From: Salvia splendens
Taxonomy: Eukaryota > Streptophyta > Magnoliopsida > Lamiales > Lamiaceae
Length of the DNA: 64,000 nt
Assembly (NCBI RefSeq): GCF_004379255.2
Contig: NC_056042.1
Location: 12,385,901 to 12,449,900 of the forward strand
Direction: 5' to 3'
Positions within the stretch are counted from its first letter, which is position 1; every line of letters begins with the position of its first letter. The notes under the pieces were generated by a model. That model saw nothing but the letters and a program-made list of their open reading frames with translations. It was not told the DNA's origin and searched no databases. Made by a program: the position numbers and the translations under genes. Shown here piece by piece: positions 22,323 to 33,899 of this stretch.

Positions 22323-22559
22323 ACGCTCTCTACGTCACCAAAGAATATGCACTTTAAGTTGGGTAAAATTGATAAAGTAAGAGAGAGGTATAGAAAAAAA
22401 GTAATTAAAATATTATTAGTAGAATATGAGTCTCACCTTATTAGACAGATTTTTTTTTTTAAATTAGGAAGTGCATATTCCTATGGGACGGACTAAAAAT
22501 GAAGAATGCATATTCTTAACTAAAAAGGAAAAATGCATATTTTTGTGGGATGGAGAGAG
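22323..22559. mobile_element. Stowaway-like MITE, degraded ends
   Basis: TA-flanked; starts ACGCTCTCTACGTCACCAAA and ends TGTGGGATGGAGAGAG. The interior closely resembles the 4123 element (AAGAATATGCACTTT, AAAGTAAGAGAGAGGTA). Confidence 0.72.
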
Positions 22560-22736
22560 TAATTTATTACTCCTATCTATTTATTTACAAAATCAATAAA
22601 TAATGGGATCGTGACTTTGAGATAATTGGAATTAGAGATTGATTAGGTCATTTAATAGGACGAACATGGTATGTAATTGAAAAGACAACCTTGTTTGCTC
22701 TTTCCACATCCACACCTAACTTGTTTCCCTCACCAA

Positions 22737-24590
22737 GAGCATCCACAATAGTGGACTAGCCTACGTCCTAGGCATCGGCGTGCGGCTAGTCCATTATTGC
22801 AACCGGCTAGTGACAAGGACGAGAGTTCGGGTAGCCGATCACTCACCATCTATTGTGCGAGGAGCGATCGGTTAACGCCTATAATTGATTTTTTTATTTA
22901 TTATTTCAATTCTATATATATGGCTCATTGCACTTAATTTTATTCACACCACTTGTATTAACGAGTATCTTTTCCTCATCTCTCATGCTCTGTAGATATA
23001 AAATGGCTCATGATGGTGATGAGGATCCAATGCAGCGAATCGATGACGAGTTGTGAGTGCGGACGTCTGCGGAGATAGATCGGTTGGTGGACCAACACCT
23101 GTAGCAACAGATGCAGTCGGCGGTCCCTCACCCATTCCAGCATCGACGTAAAATCGCCCGGGACCACGTCGGTGCCCATCAACGGTTGTTTGATGACTAC
23201 TTCACCGAGGAGCCGCGGTGGGGGGAGTCGTTTTTCCGTCGGTGTTTTAGAATGCACCGACCATTCTTTCTGCATATCGTGTCGGCGTTATAGGCCCGAT
23301 ACATGTATTTCCGGTTCAGATACAATGCGAGCAGCAGACCCGGGCTATCGCCGATATAGAAGTGTACCACTGCAATTAGGCAGTTGGCTTATGGAGGCGC
23401 GACCGACATGTTCGACGAGTACCTTCACATCGGCAAAACAATTTCCCGTGAATGTTTGATGAATTTTTGTGAAGGTGTCATCCACATATTCGAGGATACG
23501 TATCTTCGAAAGCCTACCCCTCTCGACTGCCAAGGTCTGATGAATTTGCACTGGAGGGTGCATGGCTTTTTCCAGAATGTTGGGCAGCATAGATTGTATG
23601 CATTGAGAGTGGAAGAAATGCCCCACCGCTTGGAAAGGGATGTACACGACCGGGTTCAAAGGCAAGAATCCCACAATGATCCTTGAAGCCGTTGCTGACT
23701 ACGGGTTGTGGATTTGGCATGCGTTTTTTAGGGTTGTCGAGTCGAACAACGACATCAACGTCCTACACTCATCGCCCCTTTTCAATGAGCAGTGCCTTGG
23801 CGTAGGTCCGACCATCAGTTTCGTAGCCAACGACAACCAGCACAATACGAGCTACTATTTGGCTGATGACATATACCCCAGGTGGCCCGTATTTGTGAAG
23901 ACGATCAGATTCCCAACAGATCCAAATAAAATTTACTTTGCACAACGACAAGAGGCTGCGTGCAAGGATGTTGAGCGGGCATTTGGTGTGCTTCATTCAT
24001 AATGGGCTATGGTGAAGGGTCCAACACGCCTGTGGTTTGCTGACCGCATTGCTGATATCATGAACTCATGTATCATCATGCATAACATGATAGTCGACAA
24101 TGGAGGTCCAGAACTTAATGATAAGGCCAATAAAGATAGTGTCGTACCAAGCCACGGTGTGGCCACCTCCCCTGTACAAATGGGGATTCCCCTTCCGGCG
24201 AAGCCGAAAGTGTCCAAGCATTTGCTTCTATGCGCCAGCAAGAAGCTCATATTCGACTCCAGCATGATATAATGAAGAGTTATGGGCACTAATGATTGCA
24301 AATTGATATCGTTTGTATTTTGTTTGATTGGTTGTTTAATCGTTGTAATTTTTATCCAAAATTGTAATACAACGAAGGTTTTCGAATTAGTCAAACTATG
24401 TTTTTATGCTCCAATTTCTTTCGTTGTTTTTGGTATTTTTTTTCTCAAATTCATTTGGCTAGGGCATTCATTAGGCTGTTGCTTGGCTAGGGCAGTGACT
24501 AGGCTGTGGGAATAGCATGGTGTACATGAAGAGTTTTTTACTAGGTTTATTGCTAAACTATTGCTAGTCCAGAGCTATTGTGGATGTTCT
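22737..24590 (+). mobile_element. PIF/Harbinger transposon, 1.85 kb, decayed
   Basis: The ends are GAGCATCCACAATAGTGGAC and, inverted, AGAACATCCACAATAGCTCTGG, the GAGCATCCACAATGG type typical of PIF/Harbinger. It contains a Harbinger transposase pseudogene. The adjacent triplets CAA and AAA do not give a clean 3-bp duplication. The second Harbinger gene (MYB-like ORF1) is absent here. Confidence 0.82.
23003..24272 (+). pseudogene. PIF/Harbinger transposase (HARBI1-like) pseudogene
   Basis: From MAHDGDEDPMQRIDDEL onward the frame has stops after IDDEL, DQHL and VSAL, and at least two frame changes. Recognisable blocks are RRKIARDHVGAHQRLFDDYF, GSIDCMH*EWKKCPTAWKG, ILEAVADYGLWIWHAFFRV, SNNDINVL, YYLADDIYPRWPVFVK, KDVERAFGVL and NSCIIMHNMIVDN. 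The candidate catalytic D (SIDCMH), D (NNDINVL) and E (VERAFG) are all present, but TGG in the conserved MHWEW has become TGA. It is a DDE nuclease family, now dead. Confidence 0.9.
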
Positions 24591-24623
24591 AAAGTTGATA
24601 AATATACATAAGAGTACTAGCTA

Positions 24624-24828
24624 CTTCCCCTATCACATTCAAGATGGTCACCCTTCCTTTTTTGTTTGTCCTAATCAAGATGACCACTTTCCAATTTTGG
24701 AAATAACCTCCTCTCTCCTCATTAAAATATTCAATTACCTTTTTCCTCTCTACTTTTTCCACCTAACAACACTTGCTAAAATCTCGTGCCACTCAAGAAT
24801 GTGGTCATCTTGTGTGGGACGGATGGAG
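24624..24828. mobile_element. Stowaway-like MITE
   Basis: TA-flanked; starts CTTCCCCTATCACATTCAAG and ends GTGTGGGACGGATGGAG. The left terminal repeat is more diverged than the right. Confidence 0.7.
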
Positions 24829-24890
24829 TACTTTAATGGGTATTAGTCATATAAGAGTATATTCGTTTTGAAATAATTGAGTATGAATTA

Positions 24891-25432
24891 GAGCATCCAC
24901 AGTGGAGCGGACGATAGTCCGCCCGATATCGTCCTCCACTGCAGCTCCGCGCCCTATGCGATCTCCATCCTCCGGCCTATCCTCCGCCCCATTGCGGGGG
25001 TAAGGATGATAGGTCCGGACGATGCACACATTTTTATTTTTTAATTTTTTAATATTTTCTTCTATATATATCACCAATTTTTATACTTCATTTCATACCT
25101 TTCACTTCACTCTCTTCCTCATCTCAAATTCTTTCTAAATTCAATAATGAATTCCGACAATTTTTCATATTTGCAAGCATAAAATATAAAAAATAAAAAA
25201 TAAAAAATAAATATTGACAATAAGGTTTGCCTTTAATTTGTGGTGTTTTTATATTTATTCTTGCTAATTGATATATTTGCAAACATAAAAAATAAAAAAA
25301 CAAATACAAAATAGAAGTTAAAATTATAGGGCGTCCCACTGCAGGGAGATGTGTTGGAGAATAAAATGCTGATGTGCCAGAGGATAGGGCGCCCTATTGG
25401 GCGGGCTATAGGGCGCCCCATTGTGGATGCTC
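24891..25432. mobile_element. Tourist-like (PIF/Harbinger) MITE, 542 bp
   Basis: It begins GAGCATCCACAGTGG and ends CCATTGTGGATGCTC, inverted. TTA on both sides (24888-24890, 25433-25435) is a perfect 3-bp target duplication of the type this superfamily makes. There is no transposase. A mobilising partner would be an element like the one at 22737. Confidence 0.88.
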
Positions 25433-25477
25433 TTATATTTAGCGAGATTGAATTTTATAACTTAATCCTAGAAGATA

Positions 25478-25612
25478 CTCCATCCGTCCCACAATAATTG
25501 TCACCCTTATTATGGGCACGAGTTTTAAGAAATGTAAAGAAAAGTTGGTTGGAAAAGTTAGTCGAATGTGGTACCAACTTTTTTATATTAGTTTTATAAT
25601 ACAATGTGAGTG
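25478..25612. mobile_element. Stowaway-like MITE, 3' end missing
   Basis: The left end CTCCATCCGTCCCACAATAA follows TA. It runs into unrelated DNA before a right end appears. Confidence 0.6.
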
Positions 25613-25668
25613 AAGTTGATAACCGAACCGAAACGAAAATAAGAAACTATATTTTTTGGAAGAAGATA

Positions 25669-25941
25669 CTCCCTCCGTCAGGCATTAGGAGTCCCGATTG
25701 ACCATTTTCACCCATCCGACATTAGGAGTCCCGGTTGGATATTTCTATAAAAAGTGAAATAAAAATATTATAAAATAAAACACTAAAAAGCACAAGTAAA
25801 AACACATCCAATGAATAAAGCAAATAATAATGCAAATGGGTCCCACATTCCATTATCACACACCCCAATTATTACATACTCAAACTTTTCTTAAAACCCA
25901 CACCCAACTCAACCAGGACTCCTAATGCCGGACGGAGGGAG
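25669..25941. mobile_element. Stowaway-like MITE, 273 bp
   Basis: The ends CTCCCTCCGTCAGGCATTAG and, inverted, CTCCCTCCGTCCGGCATTAG are flanked by TA. The terminal repeats extend into GGAGTCC(C/T)G. Confidence 0.88.
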
Positions 25942-25943
25942 TA

Positions 25944-26110
25944 TTAACTATGTCCCACGATAGGAGTCATATTTTGGCTTGGGCGGAATTTTAAGAAATG
26001 TAAAGAAAAATGAGCTAAAAAAATAGTGGAATATGAATCTCACTTTTATACACTCCATTAGTTTTAAAATGAAATATGAATAGATTGAGTTAGTGGGGTC
26101 TACTTAGTAT
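25944..26110. mobile_element. Stowaway-like MITE fragment
   Basis: The stretch ACTATGTCCCACGATAGGAG and its interior (GAATTTTAAGAAATGTAAAG) match the 25478 element, but neither terminus is whole. Confidence 0.5.
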
Positions 26111-26113
26111 TTA

Positions 26114-26322
26114 CTCCCTCCGTCCCTAAATGGATAACATTTGAAATGACATAAGTTTTAATGCACAATTGGTAAAGTAAGAGAGAGAAAAATGATTGAA
26201 GTATTATTAGTGGAGAATGAGACACACCTTATCAAAAAGAAAAAAAATTAAATAGAATTGGTATATTTTTAAGGGATATCCCAAAATTGTAAATATAGTC
26301 TATTTTTTAGGGACGGATGGAG
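26114..26322. mobile_element. Stowaway-like MITE, 209 bp
   Basis: TA-flanked ends CTCCCTCCGTCCCTAAATGG and TTTTAGGGACGGATGGAG, about 450 bp upstream of the G6PDH start codon. Confidence 0.88.
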
Positions 26323-26770
26323 TATAATAAAAATAAAAAAAAATAAAAACTCTTATTGTAATAAAGGCCAAAATAACAAGTAGGCTCTTAAGAGGAAGAT
26401 AGTGTAATTAATTGTATTGATATATACTCATTTCATGTTATTTAAAATGTCCATATTCTTGAATAGTAACAGAATTTTAGGTAGAATATGATAAGGCAGA
26501 GTTATAAAAGTGATTAAATATTTCTATAATATAAGAAGAGAGAAGAGAAAAATATTTTTTTTCAAATATAAAAAATGAATGAGAGAAATTAAAAAGAAGA
26601 AGCGGGTCGAACTTAATGAGTACGACTTGAAAAAGAGAATTGAGCAGGCATTTAAAAATCCCAAAGTCCCAAGAAGCTTTGCTGCTCATCGTCAAACTCA
26701 GCAGCAGCAGCCGTATTCTCTCTTTCTCTGTAGCTGAATTTGGAATTTGGGAGGAACTTGGTTTGCGATT

Positions 26771-29700
26771 ATGGCCGCAACTACCATCTCTGTCTCCACC
26801 CACTACCGTTCTTCATCTTCGCCTTATCCCAATTTGTCCTCTCTTTCGTCTCACCAGAATCCCAATAATTTTATATTTCCTGCCACTTCTCCTAAACTAG
26901 CAACTGCTTCTTTGCCATTCAACTCCACCGCTTCTCCTTCTATAGCTTCCATGCAAGATGGTTGGTTATCTAATTCCCCAAATTATCAAGCTCATGCCAG
27001 TTTTTGTGTTTGATTTTCTTTCTGAAGACTGTGTTTTGGACTTAAATTGATATGCGGATTCACGATTTTAGATGTTTTGATGTTTTTGTAGACTTTTATA
27101 AATTGAATTGGTGAAACCTATAACTCACTTGTGAATTTTGAGCTTTTGTGTTTCATTCTTTTTGAAGAATCCATAGTAAGAAAGGGATAATATTCATAGC
27201 GTGGTTGTGTTTATTGTGTCACAATTTGTCACTAGTGCTGTGTAATCTGCTATGCCATTTGAGGATTTAATCGAATCGAATAAATTATGTAGGTTCTTTG
27301 GCTGCAACCGTTGCTGGACTGCAAAACGAAGCTCCTTTGAAAAAATTGAAAGATGGGCTGACCTCAGTTAAAGAGAACACACAGCTTAGTAATTTTGATG
27401 TTAATGATGGTAAATCAACTACAAGTATTACTGTTGTAGGGGCCTCTGGGGATCTTGCAAAGAAGAAGATATTTCCTGCTCTTTTTGCACTATACTATGA
27501 GGATTGCCTACCTGAGGTCTGTTTGCAATCAATCCTATGGGATTTGTATAGTGTTTTTGGGGGAAACCTAAAATACTTGCTCTTATCTGCTAGATTTCCA
27601 CCTAATGGATGTTTATTAAATGTTTTGTTTGTTTCAGCATTTCACTATCTTTGGTTATGCCCGTAGTAAGATGACAGATGCTGAACTAAGAAATATGGTT
27701 AGCAAGACTCTTACTTGCAGAATTGATAAGAGGTATCGCTGCTGCCTTCTACTTTTAGTTTTTGTTTTTAGGATTTGGTGCACTTATTGTTATGGGGGAC
27801 TCGACTGGGTGTTGATTTAAAGAATTGTAACATGTATATAGGGAAAATTGTGGTGAAAAGATGGAACAGTTCCTTCAAAGATGTTTCTACCACTCTGGTC
27901 AATATGATTCTCTGGAGAATTTTGCTGAGCTTGATGAGATACTAAAGGAGCATGAGGTAGTGGGTCACTGAGCTTTTAATTTTTCTTATATTCTAATATG
28001 TGAACACATTATTCTCATGAGTCACAGCCCACAATAAATATTTCTACTTATAATAAACATTACTCGAGTAATTTGACAAGAGCTACTTGTCGGAGTCTGT
28101 GGCTCTGCCTTCATTTTCTTCTCTTTTCATTATTGTGGTGCACAATCACTGTCTAGGTACATAATGTTAGAAGAAACTGAAAACTTAGGATTGATGGAAC
28201 TGCATCCATATCAAACAGTGCTTTGTGAATGCTAACTTCATGTTTCCTGGCACATTGTCATGGGGCTGTAAAATCATTATATATTACTGAAGATACAATG
28301 ATGGTTGGCTTCTGTAGGCTGGTCGGGTTTCAAATCGGCTATTTTATTTGTCTATCCCACCAAACATATTCGTAAATGCTGTAAAATGTGCCAGTCTCTC
28401 TGCTTCTGCTTCTGCTGGCTGGACTAGGGTCATTGTTGAAAAACCATTTGGCCGGGATTCTGAATCTTCGGCTGCTTTGACTAAATCTTTAAAGCAATAC
28501 CTGGACGAGGATCAGATTTTTAGGTAGGCTTTGTTTTATCTCTATGTGAATGCAGTTTAGGGTTATGATGTATGTTTCAGGTAGAATCTGATTTGCTATT
28601 TTTACTTGTGATAATTCTCTTGTTACAGGATAGATCACTACCTAGGAAAGGAGCTAGTGGAGAACCTCTCTGTCCTTCGCTTCTCCAATCTTATTTTTGA
28701 ACCCTTATGGTCAAGACAGTATATAAGGAATGTTCAATTGATATTCTCCGAGGACTTTGGCACTGAAGGAAGGGGAGGGTAACTGTCTGTTTAATTTTAT
28801 GCTGAACGAATTCTAATGACTAGTATCTGGAACCATGCTTATTAATCTTTTTTGTTATGTGCCAGCTACTTTGACCACTACGGAATCATGAGAGACATAA
28901 TGCAAAATCATCTGCTTCAAATATTGGCCCTCTTTGCCATGGAAACACCTGTCAGTTTGGATGCTGAAGATATCAGAAATGAAAAGGTTTCTCTTTGTGC
29001 ATATTTTTGTTTGACTCGTATTTTTTTTTCTGCTTAGAGCAATGCTAATTCTTCATGGATTACAGGTTAAAGTTTTGCGCTCCATGAGACCTATAAGAGT
29101 CGATGATGTAATCATAGGGCAGTATAAGAGTCACACAAGAGGAGGCGTCTCATACCCGGGATATACAGATGACAAAACCGTTCCCAAAAATAGTTTAACC
29201 CAACTTTTGCTGCTGCTGCACTTTTCATAGATAATGCAAGATGGGATGGTGTGCCTTTTTTAATGAAAGCTGGAAAAGCTTTACATGATAAAAGGTATAG
29301 CAAAGCCAAGATATATGATATATGCAGTATCGCTTCATTCTAAAGAAATATATGTAGAATCAACTCAGGGTTGCCACTAGTTTCTTATTTACCCTACTAA
29401 CTCGGAGCTTGATGCTTAAATGTATTCCTTTTCTTAGGGCTGAAATAAGGGTGCAGTTCAGACATGTACCTGGTAATTTATACAATCGAAACTCTGGGAC
29501 TGATCTGGACCTAGCAACAAATGAGCTTGTAATCCGGGTTCAGCCTGATGAAGCTATTTATTTGAAGATTAATAACAAAGTCCCGGGGCTAGGGATGAGA
29601 TTGGACCGAAGCAATCTTAATCTTCTTTATAAAGCAAGGTATTAACGAGAATTTTCAATTATTTTAAGTTTTAGTCATTAATTTACTTGTCTTGGCACAC

Positions 29701-30058
29701 AATTGCCTACAAGATCCCTGAAAGTGTTGTTTTTTAACTCATAACGTTTAGGGGCTGAAATGTTGGTTGAGGTTTTGGGACTGTAGTTTATTATCTTGTG
29801 TTGCGTAGGTACTCTAAGGAGATACCTGATGCATATGAGAGACTTCTACTGGATGCTGTTGAAGGTGAGAGGAGACTCTTCATCAGGAGTGATGAATTAG
29901 ATGCTGCGTGGGCACTTTTCACCCCTGTATTGAAGGATCTCGAAGAAAAGAAAAAGATCCCCGAGTATTATCCTTATGGAAGTCGAGGACCAGTGGGGGC
30001 TCATTACCTTGCAGCCAGATACAACGTGAAGTGGGGTGATCTTGGGGTTGACGAATAG
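26771..30058 (+). CDS. G6PD: Glucose-6-phosphate 1-dehydrogenase, plastidic, with 1-bp frameshift in exon 8
   Basis: Exons: 26771-26960, 27293-27516, 27638-27732, 27842-27956, 28318-28523, 28629-28778, 28866-28986, 29066-29294, 29438-29638, 29809-30058, about 593 codons. It oxidises glucose 6-phosphate to 6-phosphogluconolactone with NADP (first step of the oxidative pentose phosphate pathway). A Ser/Thr-rich transit peptide leads. The NADP fold reads [12 protein letters not shown], the active site RIDHYLGKE (277-285). Cys165 and Cys173 (CRIDKRENC) match the spacing of the thioredoxin-regulated pair of plastidic isoforms. In exon 8 the run at 29198-29201 is ACCC where homologs need ACCCC. As written the frame shifts and stops at 29228-29230, giving about 421 aa; after the shift the third frame encodes the expected [17 protein letters not shown]. 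All splice sites are normal, so this is either a recent null allele or a sequencing error. Confidence 0.93.
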
Positions 30059-30250
30059 CATCAGAGTCCAAGAATATATATATGAAATCTGCACTTCACT
30101 AGTCACAGGTTCATGCATCTCTCATTTGCTCAATTTGCTGTTTTGCTGTTTTGCTGCTTTGCTGTTTTACAAGATTTTCAAATTTGGGTTTAGTTGAGGA
30201 GAAAGAAATGTAGATTGTATCTTGTTATGGACATGTACACCTATGCAGGG

Positions 30251-30256
30251 AATAAA
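30251..30256 (+). promoter_or_regulatory. Poly(A) signal of the G6PDH gene
   Basis: AATAAA lies about 190 bases after the stop codon, in a T-rich region. It is the only perfect hexamer in this 3' flank. Confidence 0.5.
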
Positions 30257-30594
30257 CTTGAGTAAACTATCTTGTAAAATTCCAGAAACTACATAGTTAA
30301 TGACATCAAAGTTTTCCAATTTTCTATCCTATAACTGATTGCATTGTAAATGTGAATTCAAAGGAAAGAGTAAATTGAATGATGGATATTGTTCTTTCTA
30401 AATCCCAATATTTGAATGGGAATGTTCCAAAACATGGGCAGATAATTCTCTTGTACAATTGTCACCATGATTTGCTAATTTACAACAATTATCAGAGGTG
30501 CAGTCTGAATCAGCAAAAATGTATAAATTTCAGATACAATTAGATGTTATCATGCAGTTTTCACTATACTTAGAGATGGAATAGATGATAAGAG
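30257..30594. other. Spacer between convergent genes
   Basis: G6PDH (+) and the Ole e 1-like gene (-) converge on this about 340-bp AT-rich stretch. I see nothing else in it. Confidence 0.6.
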
Positions 30595-31384
30595 CTATGG
30601 ATTACTAGGGGGAGGATGTGGAAACCATGTACTCGGATCCCAGAAATTGACCATCGGTGGTGGTGCAGGAGGAGGAACAGATGGAAATGGAAAAGGCAGA
30701 GACGGAGGATTTGGAGGAAATGGGAAGTAAGGGAAAGGCGGAAGCTGAGGCAGCGGGGGGAGCTGGGGAAGTGGAGGCAATGGCGGCCAAGGGAATACGT
30801 TGTAGGGAGGAAAGAAAAACTTGGAAGTATTGAATAATGCTGGACTGGGAATCCCGCAGAGGGTGAGATTTCTCTGTGGTGGTTTGTAAGTCAAGGCGCC
30901 TAACGTGTAAGTGCAGGCGTTGGTTCGGTTCGATCTGAGTGTAATGTGCGATGAAATGGTTTTCACGGCTGGGAGATTGCAATTGGTGATGGGTGCGGAG
31001 AGAGAGAGAGAGCAAAGTTGCCTTGCACAGTGACTGGATGGTGGGATGTCGGGTGCAGTCGACGCCGCCATCAACAAGAGGAATCTCCACTCTGTATATT
31101 CCAAATCTATCTGTGCTTCTGTTCACTGAGAATGATATATCTTCCCTGCTCCTTGCCCATCTTCTTTTCATTTTGCACTCGATGTTAACATCGACACCTG
31201 CACCGAACTGAATCGAATCACTCTCCAAGTCCAATTTATATTTTGAATGAATGATGTGAACATACCTGGCAAGAAGTAGGTATGGTTGGAGAAAGTATTC
31301 TGAGAGCATACGTCGGAACCTAGCACGCTAATGTGCGTGGCGGGCTGAGCTGCGGAGAGAGAGAATGATGATGGAATGAAACAT
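30595..31384 (-). CDS. Pollen Ole e 1/extensin-like, proline-rich C terminus; frame broken at two CT repeats
   Basis: Exon 1 31266-31384, exon 2 30595-31197. The product would be a secreted cell-wall protein: hydrophobic start (MFHSIIILSLS), then HISVLGSDVCSQNTFSNHT, GVDVNIECKMKRRWA, DRFGIYRVEIPLVDGGVDCT, NCNLPAVKTISSHITLRSN, TYTLGALTYKPPQRNLTLC and a long Pro-rich tail ending FPHPPPSNP. Six or more conserved cysteines fit the Ole e 1 fold. The ATG frame meets TAG after 18 codons, because the reading must shift within CTCTCTCTCC in exon 1. A second shift is needed in the CT run at about 31000-31012. Adding one CT unit at each place would restore the frame. Function in this allele is therefore doubtful unless both are sequencing errors. 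Confidence 0.82.
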
Positions 31385-31424
31385 GGCTGTCAAGATTCAG
31401 TGAAGTGAAGTTGCAAATATTTCA

Positions 31425-31434
31425 TATTTATATA
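31425..31434 (-). promoter_or_regulatory. TATA box of the Ole e 1-like gene
   Basis: The minus strand reads TATATAAATAT, 40-50 bases before the ATG at 31384. Confidence 0.55.
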
Positions 31435-31711
31435 AGAAGGTAAAGTTAAGATGAGACCATTAAATTCAAGAATGCTTTTCTTTCTGTTTGGATGCAGTAA
31501 CTTCATTCTCTGCTTACTTTAGTTATGAAATCTCATAAACAATCTTCACATCCATTTTTACTTTTATAATTGCAATGCCAATTGTAACTCTCTGTGTATG
31601 AAATTTAGCTGCTCAATTTCATACCTTCAATATGTTTAGTTATCCTAAAATTCTACAGCTTTCAATTTCATAAATATTTGTATTACTATTAGCTGGGAAA
31701 GGCAACAACAA

Positions 31712-31749
31712 GCTTCTATGGTGTAGTGGTTAGCACTCTGGACTTTGAT
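31712..31749 (+). pseudogene. 5' half of a tRNA-Gln (anticodon TTG)
   Basis: The sequence TATGGTGTAGTGGTTAGCAC and then TCTGGACTTTGA reproduces the D arm with A box and the anticodon arm of plant nuclear tRNA-Gln(UUG). After the anticodon the match stops and a T run follows. The T arm and B box are absent, so it is a truncated copy, not a gene. Confidence 0.75.
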
Positions 31750-32713
31750 TCGATTTTTTTTCCAAAATCATAGTTTTTCCTTTTAGTATATGGAAATTGT
31801 ATTAGTGATAGAATCATAGCACCACATTCTCTTCGTTTTGAAGTGAGGACGACGACGTAAGTTAAAATGTGTAACTTTTGATGCATGACCAATTGCCCAA
31901 TTCCAACTGGGGATTTAAATTTTAAACTTGCAAAAAATAGCTGATTTGAAATCCAAAGGACTTCTTGTATAAAATATTCATAATACCAAACACATGATTT
32001 AAAATTTATTGAAACTTGTCAATATTTTATTTTAATTTTATCAATCTTAAATTAATTAGATTTTTTACAGGTCAAGATTTATATAAATTAGAATTTATTC
32101 AACAACTTAAGCTTTATTAAATATCATTCATAGACGTTTTAAAAAGGTTATACTAGTATTTAGTGATATATATTTTTTTTATTTTTATATTAGATTTATT
32201 TGATTTTTATACGTGAATAAATAGGTGAATTTTTATCATTAGTTTTTCGCTCATTTAGCCTGTTGGACTAGCCACAAAGCCTAATGTTTAAAATTAAGAT
32301 TGTAAATTTCTAATCTGAAATTTCAGTCTGATAATTCAATAATAAAGCTAACCCAAAACTTGTCATACTCCATTTTGCCATTTCGAAACGTTCCCGATTT
32401 AAAGGTAAAATGAATTCACCTTTCACAAACTTTTTCCTCTCATAAGTAAAATTATTAATTTCTTTAAATCTGTATCGAGTTAAAATGAGTCTTTTAAATT
32501 GAACAGATGAGAATTTCATAAATATATAGTGTTTAAAGTGGAGGACCGCCAAAATTGATCTACCTATAATACCATGAAGTGAATTGTGAGCTGTGGAGCC
32601 GTGAATTGCAAGATCTTACGAAATAATAATAACAATAATAATTTATATTGAAAATGAGATGCAATAAATGAAGTGAGTTCCCCTCCAAATCATAATTAGA
32701 TTATAATAATGAG

Positions 32714-32749
32714 AAATGAGGAGGCAAAAGGGTTGCTGCCTCCTCATTT
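32714..32749. repeat. Short perfect hairpin
   Basis: The arms AAATGAGGAGGCA and TGCCTCCTCATTT enclose a 10-base loop. Too short for a microRNA precursor. Confidence 0.7.
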
Positions 32750-33899
32750 ATATTTTACATTAATCTTGTCGTGTTTAAGTTGGCTCTAAACTCTTGATTG
32801 TCAAGCACTGTTTATTCTACATTCTTGGCAATATGAGAGACGCCACAACATTCATAATTTATTGTAGCCACACAAAAATCACACTAATTCTCTTTAATTC
32901 TCTCTCTCTCTCTCTATGTATATACGTTTAATTATTTGGTGTTTTATGAGGACAATATATGAAGTGAATTTGGAATTGAAATGTATGAGCTGCAATGGCG
33001 CCAAATGTATGGAGAATTCAAGATATACATGCATGCATTGTTCATTCAATCATGCAACCAAATGATTGCTCTGATTTTACCCCTAATCATATTAATAGAT
33101 ATACACATTTGCGTCACCACAATTATTTGCTTGACATTGACACATCAAACATTATACATACATCACTATTTCATTAATCATATCCTTGATTTAGTTGTGC
33201 CGTGATATTTAGCCCAACACACCACATTACCAATGCACTACTATTAAATTATGCATGCCGTTTTGAATATTTCAAAAATTGATAATTTATTTATTGATAC
33301 TAGGAGTAGGACAACATATTATTCTCAATAAACCAATTTTATTTATCTTTTTTACTACACAACTCATCATTTTCTCTATTCACAACATATTTAATAATCG
33401 TTAATATTAGTACTACTAAAAATGTATTAAAACTCATTTGGAGACAACGAGCTTGATTTATCTCATTCACCCTCATCAACAACAATGATTATAATGGTAA
33501 TATAAAAGTGAGTAGCGTATGTTGAGGTGTCTTACGTGTCCATGCAAAATTTTTGGATCCACTTTCACATAATAAACCCAAAAATACATACTAGTACTAG
33601 TACTAGTACAAATGAATGATATCGACACATTTTATCATTCAAAACGTAAGCGCTCCAAATGGGCATGAAAAGGAGGAAATAAAACCTAATTAATTATAAG
33701 TTCAAATGAAATGCCATTCTAATTTCATGCTTAAAGTAGTGAACCCCCTATTTCCTTCCACCACTACAAACTGCGTGACAAACAAAGGCATTAATTAATA
33801 TACTATCAATTCTATTTAACTTTCATTATTTGATGAAGAGGAAATATTTTACTAATTGTGACAATATGTAACATTTCTAAGACACAGATTTTCGTTATA

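Larger units (their letters stand above)
31435..33899. other. Intergenic, AT-rich
   Basis: It contains a tRNA fragment (31712-31749), a 13-bp hairpin (32714-32749), a short (CT)n run at about 32901-32915 and CTAGTA repeats at 33593. The open frames are short, and none resembles a known protein. Confidence 0.6.

Noticed and set aside
29120..29300. An unannotated intron explaining the G6PDH frame change
   Set aside because: Both frames are conserved right up to the CCC run, so no bases are left for an intron; a single missing base explains it.
31700..31760. A functional tRNA-Gln gene
   Set aside because: The T arm, acceptor 3' strand and B box are missing.
32714..32749. MicroRNA precursor
   Set aside because: The 13-bp stem is too short and perfect; no longer foldback surrounds it.
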